Assembly: GCA_022826645.1 (NCBI GenBank)
Contig: JAJDUM010000117.1
Span: 22,960-86,959 of the forward strand
Length of the DNA: 64,000 nucleotides
Direction of reading: 5' to 3'
From: Candidatus Poribacteria bacterium
GTDB lineage: Bacteria > Poribacteria > WGA-4E > PCPOR2b
This document shows, one piece after another, positions 43,207 through 52,948 of this stretch (positions are counted from its first letter, which is position 1; each line of letters begins with the position of its first letter). The position numbers were made by a program, and so were the translations under genes. The notes under the pieces are model-generated. The model saw only the letters and a program-made list of their open reading frames with translations. It was not told where the DNA came from and did not search any database.

Positions 43207-44412
43207 ATGATCTCATACATTATTGGGGCAGCCTATCTCGTCCTTATTTTAGAAGTGCTGATAATCATCAATTCCTTCCGATATGCACGTCGGGAACGAA
43301 GCGCGAAAAGACCAAATTATACTCCAAAAACTGCTATCATCGCCCCCCATTATGGCTGGGATGATCAAACATCGGAGAATGCAAAGCGGCTGCTAAATCA
43401 GGATTATGCAGGCGGGTATGAGGTGTTTTTTGTTACGCACGCTAAGGGTGAAACCGGCTATGATGAATCCTACCCGCATTTACTTGAGATTGCGGAAGGG
43501 CATCCCAACGCGCATACCCTACTAGCACCGAACATCGTGGATAACTCACTTCCACGCTCGCAAAAGGTGCAGAATCTGATGACTGCAATCGCGGCGTTTT
43601 CGGCGGATGTTGAGATTATCGCTTTTGTCGATGCGGATGCGACGATTGAGCGAGATTGGTTGAGGTTGCTCGTCCAACCGCTTCAGGACGAAAACGTCGG
43701 TGCGACGGTGGGGGCGAGATTTTATTTCCCACATACCTTGAACACGGCATCGCTTGTCGAAGCGGTTTGGATCAACTTTCAGATAGCGTTACAAGGCGAT
43801 CACCCTCTGGCAATGGTTTGGGGTGGTTCCAACGCAATCCGTCGAGAAGCTTTTGACGAAGGCAGAGTATTGCAACGTTGGGAAAATGCAACCATTGAAG
43901 ATCATAATTTGACGCATACGGTGAGAGATCTTAAACGCAAGATTCATTTTGTCCCGGATTGCATTGCGGTTACCCACACCGAGAAACGGACATGGAAACA
44001 GATTATAGAGTTTACTAACCGTCAAATAGTAATGACCTTTCGGATGGGGCTTAAAGCTCAATGGTGGGGGACCCTGCTGATACTTCTGCCGAAGGCGTTG
44101 CTTGTGCTCGGTTCGATCCCGTTCATGATATTCTATTCCGAGAGATTTCTTCTTGTTCTCCTGGTCCCATTTATTGAAATTCAGAGTTTTCGCATTTTCT
44201 CACGAAACCTGCCCCGTTGGCTGCGAGACACGCCTAAAATACGCGAGACCCTCCGAACCGCCGCACTTGTCGTACCAATAGCGATGTTTCTTGCCGGATT
44301 GAACGCGGTGTACGCGCTATTTCAGAACAAGATTGTATGGGGCGGTGTTCGATACGAAATTCTTTCAGCCACCAAATGTCGTGTTTTGGGTCGGATCGCA
44401 GAAGAAGGGTAA
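43207..44412 (+). CDS. Family 2/21-type membrane glycosyltransferase
   Basis: A 401-residue processive-type glycosyltransferase with an N-terminal helix (about 4-22) and three C-terminal helices (about 287-305, 311-330, 357-378). The catalytic domain shows AIIAPHYGWDD, DVEIIAFVDADATIERDW (DxD), VWGGSNAIRREAF, TIEDHNLTH (acceptor Glu-Asp) and TNRQIVMTFRMG, the Q/R..RW-type loop region. The layout resembles ceramide/hopanoid glucosyltransferases of GT21 more than cellulose-synthase types. It probably transfers a sugar to a lipid acceptor. It is 75 bases upstream of a radical SAM gene in the same direction. Confidence 0.85.
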   Translation: MISYIIGAAYLVLILEVLIIINSFRYARRERSAKRPNYTPKTAIIAPHYGWDDQTSENAKRLLNQDYAGGYEVFFVTHAKGETGYDESYPHLLEIAEGHPNAHTLLAPNIVDNSLPRSQKVQNLMTAIAAFSADVEIIAFVDADATIERDWLRLLVQPLQDENVGATVGARFYFPHTLNTASLVEAVWINFQIALQGDHPLAMVWGGSNAIRREAFDEGRVLQRWENATIEDHNLTHTVRDLKRKIHFVPDCIAVTHTEKRTWKQIIEFTNRQIVMTFRMGLKAQWWGTLLILLPKALLVLGSIPFMIFYSERFLLVLLVPFIEIQSFRIFSRNLPRWLRDTPKIRETLRTAALVVPIAMFLAGLNAVYALFQNKIVWGGVRYEILSATKCRVLGRIAEEG

Positions 44413-44487
44413 AATGGAAAGATCTGTTTAGGCATTTAGGAGCTATAAGTATATTTGATTTGATGTTCTGTAACAGAGAGGAAGGTT

Positions 44488-45708
44488 ATGGCAACTCGAA
44501 GTCGTGTTTCACCCCGTTTTTTTGTAAATGAGCTTGCAACCGCGATGTCAGATGACTGGGCGACCTCTTACGCGCTCATGAAGTACCAGATGGCAAAGGA
44601 GAGTTTTAATTGGAGACATCCATTTGGCGCCAAACATGGCAAGGGCGACGATGTCCAACTAGTCAGCCTACGAATCACGGATATGTGCAACCTACGCTGC
44701 CATTCCTGCGGGCAGTGGGGAGATAACGGATACCTACATGGCGAATCCCTTAAATCGTTGAAGCAACGGGAGGTCCCGGTCGAAACCTATAAACGGCTTG
44801 TTGACCAGATTGTTGATGCTGGCTGGTCGCCTATGTGGTATATCTGGGGCGGTGAACCGATGCTCTACCCCGGTTTGATTGAATTGCTACATTACATCAA
44901 AGAGCGGGACATGCCAATTTCGCTTGTGACGAACGGCACGCATCTCGCCAGACGCGCCGATGACATTCTCGAGACATGCAAAATTCTTTATTTAAGCGTT
45001 GATGGCCCCAACGAAGAGATTCACAATGGCCAACGCCCTGGGGTTTCGGAAAATTATGACAATTTTAAGGACGTAAAGGAAGCACTTGAAACCCTAAGTG
45101 AAGCGAAGAAGCGTCGGAATCTTGCATTTCCGTATATCGTCCCGCTCAGTTGTATTACGATGTATAATATCGACTACGTAGTGGATCTCTACAAATTCAC
45201 GAACCAGTATGCAGACACACAGATCTTCTACCTAACGTGGTGGATCGATTCGCATTCCGCACAGGCACACACCGAAGATTTTGAAAGCCGTTTCGGTTTT
45301 AAGCCCCAAACCCATTACGGTTGGATCGGTACGTGGAAGGATTTCGATCATGGTGTCATTCTCGATAAATTTGAAGAGATGGAGAAGTTTTCTAAAGAGA
45401 CGGAGCGCTGCCCACCGATGATGATGCCGAGGCTTGATACGCCAGAGGAGATCCAGCGGTACTACACTAATCACGCGGAATCTTTCGGCTACAATCAGTG
45501 TGTCAGCATTTACATGACAATGGAAATTGACAGCAACGGCGACGTTAGCCTCTGCCGTGACTACCACGATTACATCATCGGTAACATCAAAACGGATGCT
45601 GTCGAAGATATGTGGAATAACGCCGCCGCTCGCAAGTTCCGCAATTCCATTAGCAGTGACGGTCCTATGCCTGTCTGTCGTCGCTGCTGTGGCTTGATGG
45701 GGTTTTAG
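44488..45708 (+). CDS. Radical SAM protein with SPASM-like C-terminus
   Basis: A 406-residue radical SAM enzyme. The cluster motif CNLRCHSCGQWG (CxxxCxxC) is at about 60; IWGGEPMLYPGL and PISLVTNGTHLA are the SAM-binding GGEP and strand motifs, and LYLSVDGPNEEIHN the following strand. A C-terminal region with CVSIYMTMEIDSNGDVSLCRDY and CRRCCGLMG matches SPASM-type auxiliary cluster ligands. GAGGAAGG precedes the ATG. The substrate is unknown. The upstream glycosyltransferase suggests lipid or glycan modification; a role in protein maturation is also possible. Confidence 0.88.
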   Translation: MATRSRVSPRFFVNELATAMSDDWATSYALMKYQMAKESFNWRHPFGAKHGKGDDVQLVSLRITDMCNLRCHSCGQWGDNGYLHGESLKSLKQREVPVETYKRLVDQIVDAGWSPMWYIWGGEPMLYPGLIELLHYIKERDMPISLVTNGTHLARRADDILETCKILYLSVDGPNEEIHNGQRPGVSENYDNFKDVKEALETLSEAKKRRNLAFPYIVPLSCITMYNIDYVVDLYKFTNQYADTQIFYLTWWIDSHSAQAHTEDFESRFGFKPQTHYGWIGTWKDFDHGVILDKFEEMEKFSKETERCPPMMMPRLDTPEEIQRYYTNHAESFGYNQCVSIYMTMEIDSNGDVSLCRDYHDYIIGNIKTDAVEDMWNNAAARKFRNSISSDGPMPVCRRCCGLMGF

Positions 45709-45744
45709 GACTGAACTAACACCCGAGCCACGGAGATCAAGCGT

Positions 45745-46362
45745 TCACTGCAACACAGGGATGAGTCCTTCGTTTTCAAGGAGCGCGATGACACGCTCAG
45801 TACACTCATTAAGCGTCAGACTATCTGTATTTACAGTCAGTTCTGGTTGGGATGGTGCTTCGTAAGGGGCACTAATTCCGGTGAACTCTTTGATCTCGCC
45901 TGCCCGCGCCTTTTGGTACAACCCCTTCGTGTCTCGTGCTTCGCATACCTCTAACGGACAATCGACGAAAACCTCCACAAAGCGTCCCTCGTCAAGTAAT
46001 TCTCGTGCATTGTCTCGATCTGCACGGTACGGCGAGATGAACGCCGTCATCGCGATAACGCCCGCGTCGTTAAATAACTTCGCTACTTCCCCAATACGGC
46101 GGATGTTTTCTTCTCGATCCTCCGGCGAAAAACCAAGATTCTTATTCAAACCGTGTCGGACGTTGTCGCCATCAAGGACATAGGTAAGATGCCCACGCTG
46201 GTGCAGTTTACTCTCCACCTCAAGGGCTAGCGTAGACTTACCAGACCCTGATAGTCCTGTGAACCAGATGACACATCCTTTCTGATTGAGAAGCTTCTCC
46301 CTGTCTTCTTGGCCCACGTTCGCTTCGTGCCATGTAATATTCGTTGCCTTCTGTTCTGTCAT
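45745..46362 (-). CDS. cysC: Adenylylsulfate kinase
   Basis: A 205-residue APS kinase that phosphorylates adenylylsulfate to PAPS for sulfate assimilation or sulfation. The P-loop is GLSGSGKSTLA; DGDNVRHGLNKNLGFSPEDR is the APS-binding block with the conserved Arg, and FISPYRADRDNARELL the lid region. AGGAG lies six bases before the ATG. No sulfate adenylyltransferase subunit is adjacent. With a Cys-type sulfatase nearby the cell can both add and remove sulfate esters, but CysC is also basic sulfur metabolism. Confidence 0.95.
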   Translation of the reverse strand: MTEQKATNITWHEANVGQEDREKLLNQKGCVIWFTGLSGSGKSTLALEVESKLHQRGHLTYVLDGDNVRHGLNKNLGFSPEDREENIRRIGEVAKLFNDAGVIAMTAFISPYRADRDNARELLDEGRFVEVFVDCPLEVCEARDTKGLYQKARAGEIKEFTGISAPYEAPSQPELTVNTDSLTLNECTERVIALLENEGLIPVLQ

Positions 46363-46394
46363 GCTATTCTCCTATTTTTTTGGAAGTTTGAAGA

Positions 46395-47768
46395 TTAGGA
46401 CTTACTAGATAGGGGTAGCCACAAGGATATCGTTGTTCCTTGCTCAACAACGCTTTTGCCCTGTATATCCCCACCGTGTTGTTCAAGAACGCGTTTCGCA
46501 TTTGCCAGCCCAAGTCCGGTTCCCTGCGATTTTGTTGTGAAGAATGGTTCAAAAAGGCGATTTAAATCTTCCGGTGGGATGCCCACGCCCGTATCCACAA
46601 AATCAATACGGACGCTATCTGAATCCTGTAATGTTAGAATTTCTAATGTACCACCCTCCGGCATCGCATCCATAGCATTTAAAACGATATTCATAAACGC
46701 CTGTTTCAATTTATCCCGATCCAGCGGAATCGCTGGGAGATCTGGGGCAAATTTCTTGATTAGCAGAATCTGATGGTGGTTCAGGTTAGCCTCCATCAGA
46801 TCTAGTACCTCTTGCAAAACTTGATTCAAATCGTGGGGTGCGGGATCAAGGAACGCAGGCCGGGCAAAATCCATGAACCCTTTGACAATCACATCAATCC
46901 GTTCGATTTCTTCAAGGATATATTCCATTGACTGCTTGCGCCTTGCCTCTGAGAGATCTTGCTTTCGCATCAACATCTGGGCAAGCATCCGCATCGATGA
47001 GAGCGGGTTCCGAATCTCATGGGCAAACGATGCTGCCATTTTCCCCGCTGTAGCAAGGCGTTCGGCACTTATCAGTTCATTCCGCGAATTTCGGAGGTCG
47101 CGGGTCATCTGATTAAACGCGACGGTGAGATCACCAATTTCGTCGTGTGTTTTCGCATCGTACTGCTCATTCAAGTTACCCCCAGCAACCTTCCGTGTGA
47201 ATTGCACCAAATCCTTAATCGGATTGGTAAGATTCCGCCCAATGAGATGACTGATGACCCCAACCAGTAGGATAACGACAGCGGCAATTCCGAGCATTAA
47301 CAGCGTTACATGTCGCTTCGCATCGGCAATTTTATCTATAGGACGCATCAGGCAGTACAGTCGATCGTATGCTTGCAGGTAATAGATAACTTTGTAGTGT
47401 CTGCCATCGACTGTCACATTTTGTGAGATAAAGCTGCGGTTCGATTCCTTGATACGTTTGCGGACTTCGTCCAGTTTCATATCATCAGTGAAACCCGCCC
47501 AATCTCCGGAGAGGGTGGTGTAATTAACTGTATTGTCGCTGCTCACAACTGTTACTTCAGCACCGTATGCTTCTTTCACCTTATCGGCCTGATGGATATA
47601 GCCGGTGTCCACAATCGCCTCAAGCCACTCCTGAGTCTCGCGGTTAACCTGTTCGTCGTATTTCCGCTCAAAAAGCGCAATGGTAATGACCGGTACGATG
47701 AGAACTACCACCGTGAAGAGCAGAATGAAGGGTAGAACAATTTTGTTTTGAATACTATATCGACGCAT
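46395..47768 (-). CDS. Membrane sensor histidine kinase
   Basis: A 457-residue kinase with two helices (about 10-32 and 158-178) flanking a periplasmic sensor domain of about 125 residues that reads like a double Cache/PAS-type fold. Cytoplasmic HAMP (NPIKDLVQFTRKVAGGNLNEQ) leads to HisKA (SFAHEIRNPLSSMRM, phosphoacceptor His) and HATPase_c (NIVLNAMDAMPEGG N-box, DTGVGIPPEDLNRLF, GTGLGLANAKRVLEQHGG). It has no adjacent response regulator. The ligand is unknown. It is 33 bases downstream of cysC's start side, but transcribed as a separate minus-strand gene. Confidence 0.92.
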   Translation of the reverse strand: MRRYSIQNKIVLPFILLFTVVVLIVPVITIALFERKYDEQVNRETQEWLEAIVDTGYIHQADKVKEAYGAEVTVVSSDNTVNYTTLSGDWAGFTDDMKLDEVRKRIKESNRSFISQNVTVDGRHYKVIYYLQAYDRLYCLMRPIDKIADAKRHVTLLMLGIAAVVILLVGVISHLIGRNLTNPIKDLVQFTRKVAGGNLNEQYDAKTHDEIGDLTVAFNQMTRDLRNSRNELISAERLATAGKMAASFAHEIRNPLSSMRMLAQMLMRKQDLSEARRKQSMEYILEEIERIDVIVKGFMDFARPAFLDPAPHDLNQVLQEVLDLMEANLNHHQILLIKKFAPDLPAIPLDRDKLKQAFMNIVLNAMDAMPEGGTLEILTLQDSDSVRIDFVDTGVGIPPEDLNRLFEPFFTTKSQGTGLGLANAKRVLEQHGGDIQGKSVVEQGTTISLWLPLSSKS

Positions 47769-47943
47769 AAGAATCTGAAGCCATCAGTGGCAATATACTT
47801 GCATTCTATGTACAAAGCAGACCGGGCTGGACTGTCTCATTCTGAACTCCCCGATAAATCGGGGCTGGTTCATTACTATAGCCGAGATTTAAGCTGTATG
47901 TCAAGTTGAAAGCACTGACCCCGCCAGCTCAGGAAATGAGGAT

Positions 47944-47978
47944 AATTTGATACAGGTTGGAACAATTTGATACAGGTT
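47944..47978. promoter_or_regulatory. 20-bp-phased direct repeat upstream of sigma gene
   Basis: AATTTGATACAGGTT occurs at 47944-47958 and 47964-47978, exactly 20 bases apart (two helical turns), in the 286-bp gap before the sigma factor gene, the last copy 76 bases ahead of the start codon. This is a typical geometry for a regulator binding to the same DNA face, and one repeat may include a -35-like element. Confidence 0.5.
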
Positions 47979-48054
47979 AGTGTGTAATCAGTAGATTAAT
48001 ATGGGCTGCTGCGTACTCGCACGCATTGCCTAGCACGGTAAAGGAGAATGTAAC

Positions 48055-48696
48055 GTGATTCACTGTAATACCTTATCTACACCCTCAACACGGAAATCCC
48101 TGCCTACTGACGAAAAAGAACTCGTTGAACGGTTCCAGAACGGTGAACAGGAAGTTTTTAATGAGCTTGTCATCAGATACCAAGGAAAGATTTATAACTT
48201 GGTGTATAAATATGTCCCAAATTCCGAAACTGCAAAAGATCTTTCTCAAGAGATCTTTATCAAAGCGTTCCGCGCCTTGCCTCATTTCAAACGACAGTCG
48301 GCATTCTATAGTTGGCTCTATCGGATTGCCACCAATCTGTGTATCGACTTCATTCGCCAACAGAAGCGAGGGCAGGCTCTGTCATTAGAGGATTTCACGA
48401 CAGATGGTAACAATGAGATGGTGTTTAACGATGTGAGTCCACTACCACCAGATCAGTTAGAAACTAAGGAGCTTGGGTGCATCATTGGCCAAGCGGTACA
48501 ACAACTTCCCCCCAAACAGCAGCGTGTATTTAACCTCCGATATCAGGATGGGCTCCAGTTGAAAGAAATTGCTGCACAGTTAGATCGGTCCGAAGGCACA
48601 ATTAAAGCGCACCTTCACCATGCTCACAAACGCCTCCAGACACTTCTGGTTCCGTACCTGAAAAATGAAAAACTGGAGTGGGCGCTCAATCCTTAA
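48055..48696 (+). CDS. ECF RNA polymerase sigma factor
   Basis: A 213-residue sigma-70 family group IV protein starting at GTG with AAGGAG eight bases upstream. Region 2 (ELVIRYQGKIYNLVYKYV, ILFIKAFRALPHFKRQSAF; YSWLYRIATNLCIDFIRQQ) and region 4 (LPPKQQRVFNLRYQDGLQ, LKEIAAQLDRSEGTIKAHLHHA) are well preserved. No anti-sigma gene or zinc-binding HxxxCxxC protein follows; RecQ begins about 160 bases downstream. Regulation may act through the upstream direct repeats instead. Confidence 0.93.
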   Translation: MIHCNTLSTPSTRKSLPTDEKELVERFQNGEQEVFNELVIRYQGKIYNLVYKYVPNSETAKDLSQEIFIKAFRALPHFKRQSAFYSWLYRIATNLCIDFIRQQKRGQALSLEDFTTDGNNEMVFNDVSPLPPDQLETKELGCIIGQAVQQLPPKQQRVFNLRYQDGLQLKEIAAQLDRSEGTIKAHLHHAHKRLQTLLVPYLKNEKLEWALNP

Positions 48697-48855
48697 CCAA
48701 ATTATGTGAAAATTTCTTCCAAATTCATGTTATAATTACGATAGAAACTGAACCCTCCCAAGATAGATTGTGAAAATCGTTGATGCCGAAACAACTGAGC
48801 GTGAAAATTCGTATTGGGCTTTCCACTGAAAGCCTGTCACACGAAGCCGTATCTA

Positions 48856-50649
48856 ATGAAAGATCTACAAGCACTCCTTCAAAATGTAGATGAACTTCTC
48901 AATACACAGGGCGAAGTCCCGCCAACCTCAACTGATGACAGTCATGCCAAAACTACAGATGAATTGCTCACCGCACTCAATAAGCATTTTGACCACGATA
49001 ACTTTCGGACGGGACAACGTGAAGTTGTAGAAACCATACTGAACGGAGAGAACATCCTTGCATCGTTTCCAACTGGGTATGGGAAATCACTTTGTTACCA
49101 GTTACCAGCATTGATGCTGCCGGGGGTGACGGTAATTGTTTCCCCATTGATTTCTCTGATGAAAGATCAGGTAGATGCGTTGCATGAGCGTGGGACTTAT
49201 GCAGTAGCGTTGCTCAATAGCAGCCTGAGCTGGGAAGAGTATTGTGCGGAATTGGAGCGTTTAGAACGTGGGGAGATCAAGCTGCTTTATATCGCTCCGG
49301 AGCGTTTTCGTAGTCGTCGATTTCTAAACCTGCTCGATTCGCATCAGATCTCCCTGTTTGTAATTGACGAAGCCCACTGCATATCTCAATGGGGGCACGA
49401 TTTTCGCCCTTCCTATCTCGCACTCCGTGACGCTATCCGAGAACTGCAGCCGAGTGCAATCGCCCTATTCACAGCGACAGCTACCCCGGATGTACGAGAA
49501 GACATTCGGAAACAGTTAGACATCCAACCGCCTCAAACCTTCATCCGTGGCATCGAACGACCCAATTTGAAATTCAGTGTTTGCGAAGTTTCGACCGAAT
49601 CTGAAAAGTACCCACTTCTTGATGAATGCTTGCAGCAGCTAACAGGCAAAGGGATTGTGTACGCAGGCCGCCGACGGGAAACTGAGGAGATCGCATCGTA
49701 TCTAAAGAGATATGGACACCGCGTAGACCATTATCACGCCGGGCGTGAAGATTTTGAGCGCAAACGGGTGCAAGAACGGTTCTTCGACGATGGGCCTGAT
49801 GGACTCGATTTAGTTGTTGCTACCAATGCGTTCGGGATGGGAATTGACAAATCTAACATCCGATATATCATTCATTGGACCATGACGGGCACTTTAGAGC
49901 AGTATTATCAGGAGGCGGGGCGCGCGGGGCGTGATGGGGAAACCGCACACTGCGTCTTGTTTTATTGTCCGGATGACCGAAAATTACATGAGTGGTTCAT
50001 CAAGGAGAGTGCACCAAACAAACCGGATCTACTCCAGCTTCTGAAACTGATTGAAACCTTCCCGTCGGTCAGCAGCTTTCGGATGTTTGCAGCAGAGGAC
50101 TTAGAAGATAACGATTTCAATGCGGATAAAATTCGCGTCGGGATTAACCACTTGGAGAGACACGGCTTCCTGCGACGATTGTATAACGTTCCTTCAAGGC
50201 TTTCAGTGAGAACACGTCCACTTGAGTTTAGCCTGACCACGGAGATTGCTGACGAATCACAAAAGACTTTACTACGCCACTTGCGCTCTCGATCCGAATT
50301 AAACGTTTTAGATTTTTGTAGAGGACTAAATCTGCGTCCTGACCAACTTATGGAGCAGCTAGTTGACTTGCAGAGTGCAGGACATCTGAGGTATTGGGGG
50401 ACGGAAGATTTGGTATTGATTGAGTTACTTGAAGACAGCGATCTGTTCGCTTCGATGTCCGCGGACCAGATGGGATTTGAGGACTATCTTCGCAGCAAAA
50501 ATCGGCAAATCGATCAGATCGTCTTTTACGCGCTCGCAGAAGGCTGCCGCGGGCGATTGGTACGAGAATATTTCGGAGAAACGGTCGAGGCGGACTATCG
50601 CTGTGAGAGGTGCGATCTCTGCGATTCGAGCCTACGATTGGTCACCTAA
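48856..50649 (+). CDS. recQ: ATP-dependent DNA helicase RecQ
   Basis: A 597-residue RecQ-family helicase. I start at MKDLQALLQN; the longer frame begins with TTG in an unsupported leader. Motifs are FRTGQREVV (motif 0), FPTGYGKSLCYQLPA (I), DEAHCISQWGHDFRP (II plus aromatic loop), FTATATPDVRED (III), VYAGRRRETEEIA (IV), VVATNAFGMGIDKSN (V) and QEAGRAGRDG (VI). An RQC-type winged-helix part follows, with a terminal zinc/cysteine patch (CRGRLV and CERCDLC) in the final 40 residues instead of the normal mid-RQC position. The absence of a clear HRDC domain makes it a shorter form. Function is recombination and fork repair. Confidence 0.93.
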   Translation: MKDLQALLQNVDELLNTQGEVPPTSTDDSHAKTTDELLTALNKHFDHDNFRTGQREVVETILNGENILASFPTGYGKSLCYQLPALMLPGVTVIVSPLISLMKDQVDALHERGTYAVALLNSSLSWEEYCAELERLERGEIKLLYIAPERFRSRRFLNLLDSHQISLFVIDEAHCISQWGHDFRPSYLALRDAIRELQPSAIALFTATATPDVREDIRKQLDIQPPQTFIRGIERPNLKFSVCEVSTESEKYPLLDECLQQLTGKGIVYAGRRRETEEIASYLKRYGHRVDHYHAGREDFERKRVQERFFDDGPDGLDLVVATNAFGMGIDKSNIRYIIHWTMTGTLEQYYQEAGRAGRDGETAHCVLFYCPDDRKLHEWFIKESAPNKPDLLQLLKLIETFPSVSSFRMFAAEDLEDNDFNADKIRVGINHLERHGFLRRLYNVPSRLSVRTRPLEFSLTTEIADESQKTLLRHLRSRSELNVLDFCRGLNLRPDQLMEQLVDLQSAGHLRYWGTEDLVLIELLEDSDLFASMSADQMGFEDYLRSKNRQIDQIVFYALAEGCRGRLVREYFGETVEADYRCERCDLCDSSLRLVT

Positions 50650-50663
50650 AATTAAGGAACAGG

Positions 50664-52406
50664 ATGACAACAACATCTAACGATTCTATAAACCAAAAAC
50701 CGAACCTCGTCTTTGTCATCACCGATGATCAAGGTTACGGGGATTTCAGTTGTCACGGCAATCCGATAATCGAAACGCCAAATCTTGATGCGTTGCACGA
50801 CGAAAGCCTTCGTCTAACCAATCTGCATGTTGGTCCCACCTGCGCTCCAACACGGGCGGGGATTATGACCGGACGCTACTGCAACTGTACCGGCGTGTGG
50901 CATACTATCGGCGGGCGGTCGCTTCTCCGGAACGATGAGCGCACAATGGCAGATATTTTTCAGGCAAATGGTTACCAGACCGGCATGTTCGGCAAGTGGC
51001 ATTTGGGGGACAACTATCCCTACAGACCCCATGACCGAGGATTTGGAGAAGCACTCTATCACGGTGGCGGAGGGATCAGTCAAACACCCGACCATTGGGG
51101 TAACGACTATTTCGACGACACTTACTCCCGAAATGCGGTAAAAGAACCGTTCGAAGGGTATTGCACCGATGTCTGGTTTGATGAGGCAATGACGTTTATT
51201 GAAAAAAACAGAGAGCGTCCTTTCTTCTGCTATCTGCCAACCAATGCTCCACACAGTCCCTACCGTGTTCCAGCCGCTTATAGTGAACCGTATCACGGAC
51301 GTGTTCCTGACTCAAGGGCTAACTTCTACGGTATGATCGTCAATATCGACGAGAATGTGGCACGACTCAGGAGGCATCTCCAAGACCTTGAAATTGAAGA
51401 TAACACGATCCTCATTTTCATGACTGACAACGGTTCGGCTGAAGGTTGCACACTCGACGGGGATCAATTTGTCCAAGACGGATTTAATGCTGGCAGGCGT
51501 GGTAGGAAGGGCTCGGAATATGAGGGGGGCCACCGAGTACCGCTATTCATGCACTGGCCTAATGGTGGATTCACGGAAGGGGTGGCTATCGATCAACTCA
51601 CTGCGAACATTGATCTGCTACCAACGTTGATTGATTTCTGTCAGTTAGAGATTTCGCAGGAAGACTTCGGTGCAGGAAGTTTTCACGGCATGAATCTCGC
51701 ACCGCTTCTCAGGGGAGAAATAGAGACACTGCCCGAACGCGTCGTCGTGACCGACTCGCAGCGCGTTGAACACCCGATCAAGTGGAAACAGAGCGCGACC
51801 ATGACACAACGTTGGCGCCTGATTAACGGTGTTGAACTCTACGATATGGAGGTAGATCCGGAACAGCGAAACGATATCGCTGCGGAGCATCCGGAGGTTG
51901 TCGAGGAATTGCGGGAACACTACGAGGTGTGGTGGGAACTGGTTTCGCCGCGCTTTGGTGAGGATCCTCCGATTGTACTGGGCACAGAGCATGAAAAAGA
52001 ATCCCGCTTGACCACCCATGACTGGCACGGTGAGCAGCACGCGTGGAATCAGGGACACGTTCGCCAAGGGCTTGTGTGTAACGGATATTGGGCAATCGAA
52101 GTTGCTGAGGATGGGGAATACGCCTTTGAACTCCGACGCTGGCCCAAGGAGGAGGATAAGCCGCTTACGGCTGGGATTCCCGGTGAAATCATCGATTGGT
52201 ATCATGGCGGGAAAGCCCTCAACCTTAAAACTGCCCGTTTATGTGTCGGCGATCAGGAGGCGATCCAATCGATCGATCCAGAGGCAGAGGGCGTTACGTT
52301 TACGTTTCGTCTCGATGCTGGTGAGATGCAGTTACGGACGTTTCTGACTGATGATGCGGGGAATTCGATTGGTGCATACTACGTCTATGTAACAAAAGTG
52401 GCTTAA
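50664..52406 (+). CDS. Cys-type sulfatase
   Basis: A 580-residue arylsulfatase-family enzyme. I start at MTTTSNDS, with AAGGAACAGG just upstream, 15 bases after recQ's stop; the longer frame overlaps recQ. Metal-binding DDQGYGDFSCHGNP, formylglycine motif CAPTRAGIMTGR (C-x-P-x-R, Cys type), GKWHLGD, and TDNGSAEG with catalytic residues are intact. A C-terminal region (YDMEVDPEQRNDIA, then a 150-residue beta domain ending YVYVTKVA) follows. No signal peptide is present, unusual for these enzymes, so it may be cytoplasmic or exported by other means. Such enzymes remove sulfate from glycans or aryl sulfates; CysC nearby fits sulfur recycling. Confidence 0.92.
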   Translation: MTTTSNDSINQKPNLVFVITDDQGYGDFSCHGNPIIETPNLDALHDESLRLTNLHVGPTCAPTRAGIMTGRYCNCTGVWHTIGGRSLLRNDERTMADIFQANGYQTGMFGKWHLGDNYPYRPHDRGFGEALYHGGGGISQTPDHWGNDYFDDTYSRNAVKEPFEGYCTDVWFDEAMTFIEKNRERPFFCYLPTNAPHSPYRVPAAYSEPYHGRVPDSRANFYGMIVNIDENVARLRRHLQDLEIEDNTILIFMTDNGSAEGCTLDGDQFVQDGFNAGRRGRKGSEYEGGHRVPLFMHWPNGGFTEGVAIDQLTANIDLLPTLIDFCQLEISQEDFGAGSFHGMNLAPLLRGEIETLPERVVVTDSQRVEHPIKWKQSATMTQRWRLINGVELYDMEVDPEQRNDIAAEHPEVVEELREHYEVWWELVSPRFGEDPPIVLGTEHEKESRLTTHDWHGEQHAWNQGHVRQGLVCNGYWAIEVAEDGEYAFELRRWPKEEDKPLTAGIPGEIIDWYHGGKALNLKTARLCVGDQEAIQSIDPEAEGVTFTFRLDAGEMQLRTFLTDDAGNSIGAYYVYVTKVA

Positions 52407-52453
52407 CCACAGAATACCCTTTGTCTTTTCATGTGCGATGGAGGAGTAGAGAA

Positions 52454-52921
52454 ATGTCAGCTACTCTGAATCCTGGCAGCGCCGGAGACGATCTCATAAC
52501 AGTCGCTACATTTAGTCACCCGACCGAAGCAGATCCGGTTGTCGCGTGGTTGGAGTCGGAAGGAATAGAGTGTTTTCTCACCAACGAGCACACCGTTTCT
52601 ATGAATTGGCTCTACTCAAATGCCATTGGCGGCGTTGGGGTGCGGATAAGGGCAGCGGATGTCGAGCGGGCAAACGAAATTCTCCAGATTATTTCGAACC
52701 CCGATGCACCTGGTGAGGAGTCAGCCCCGGCAGATTCTGACACGGATCGAAGAAATGAAGATGCTAGCGATATTCATTGTCCGCAATGTGGTTCAGCAGA
52801 TGTGTATTACGAGAAATTCTCGCGCCGTCTGGTGTTTGCTTCGTGGGTCCTTCTAACTGTACCCCTTCCATTCTTCAAGAACAGATGGAAGTGCCGGGAA
52901 TGTGAGCACCAGTTTAAGTAG
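52454..52921 (+). CDS. DUF2007 signal-type domain with zinc ribbon
   Basis: A 155-residue protein starting at MSATLNPGS after GGAGGAG. The N-terminal 75 residues fit the small DUF2007 domain (TVATFSHPTEADPVVAWLESEGIECFL, VGVRIRAADVERANEIL). The C-terminal part has a zinc ribbon made of two CxxC pairs, HCPQCGSADV and KWKCRECEHQF, with a hydrophobic segment between them (VFASWVLLTVPLPFF). The fusion suggests a small regulatory or membrane-associated adaptor. Function is unknown. Confidence 0.75.
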   Translation: MSATLNPGSAGDDLITVATFSHPTEADPVVAWLESEGIECFLTNEHTVSMNWLYSNAIGGVGVRIRAADVERANEILQIISNPDAPGEESAPADSDTDRRNEDASDIHCPQCGSADVYYEKFSRRLVFASWVLLTVPLPFFKNRWKCRECEHQFK

Positions 52922-52948
52922 ATTTTCACTGATTCGGTAACCGGACGA

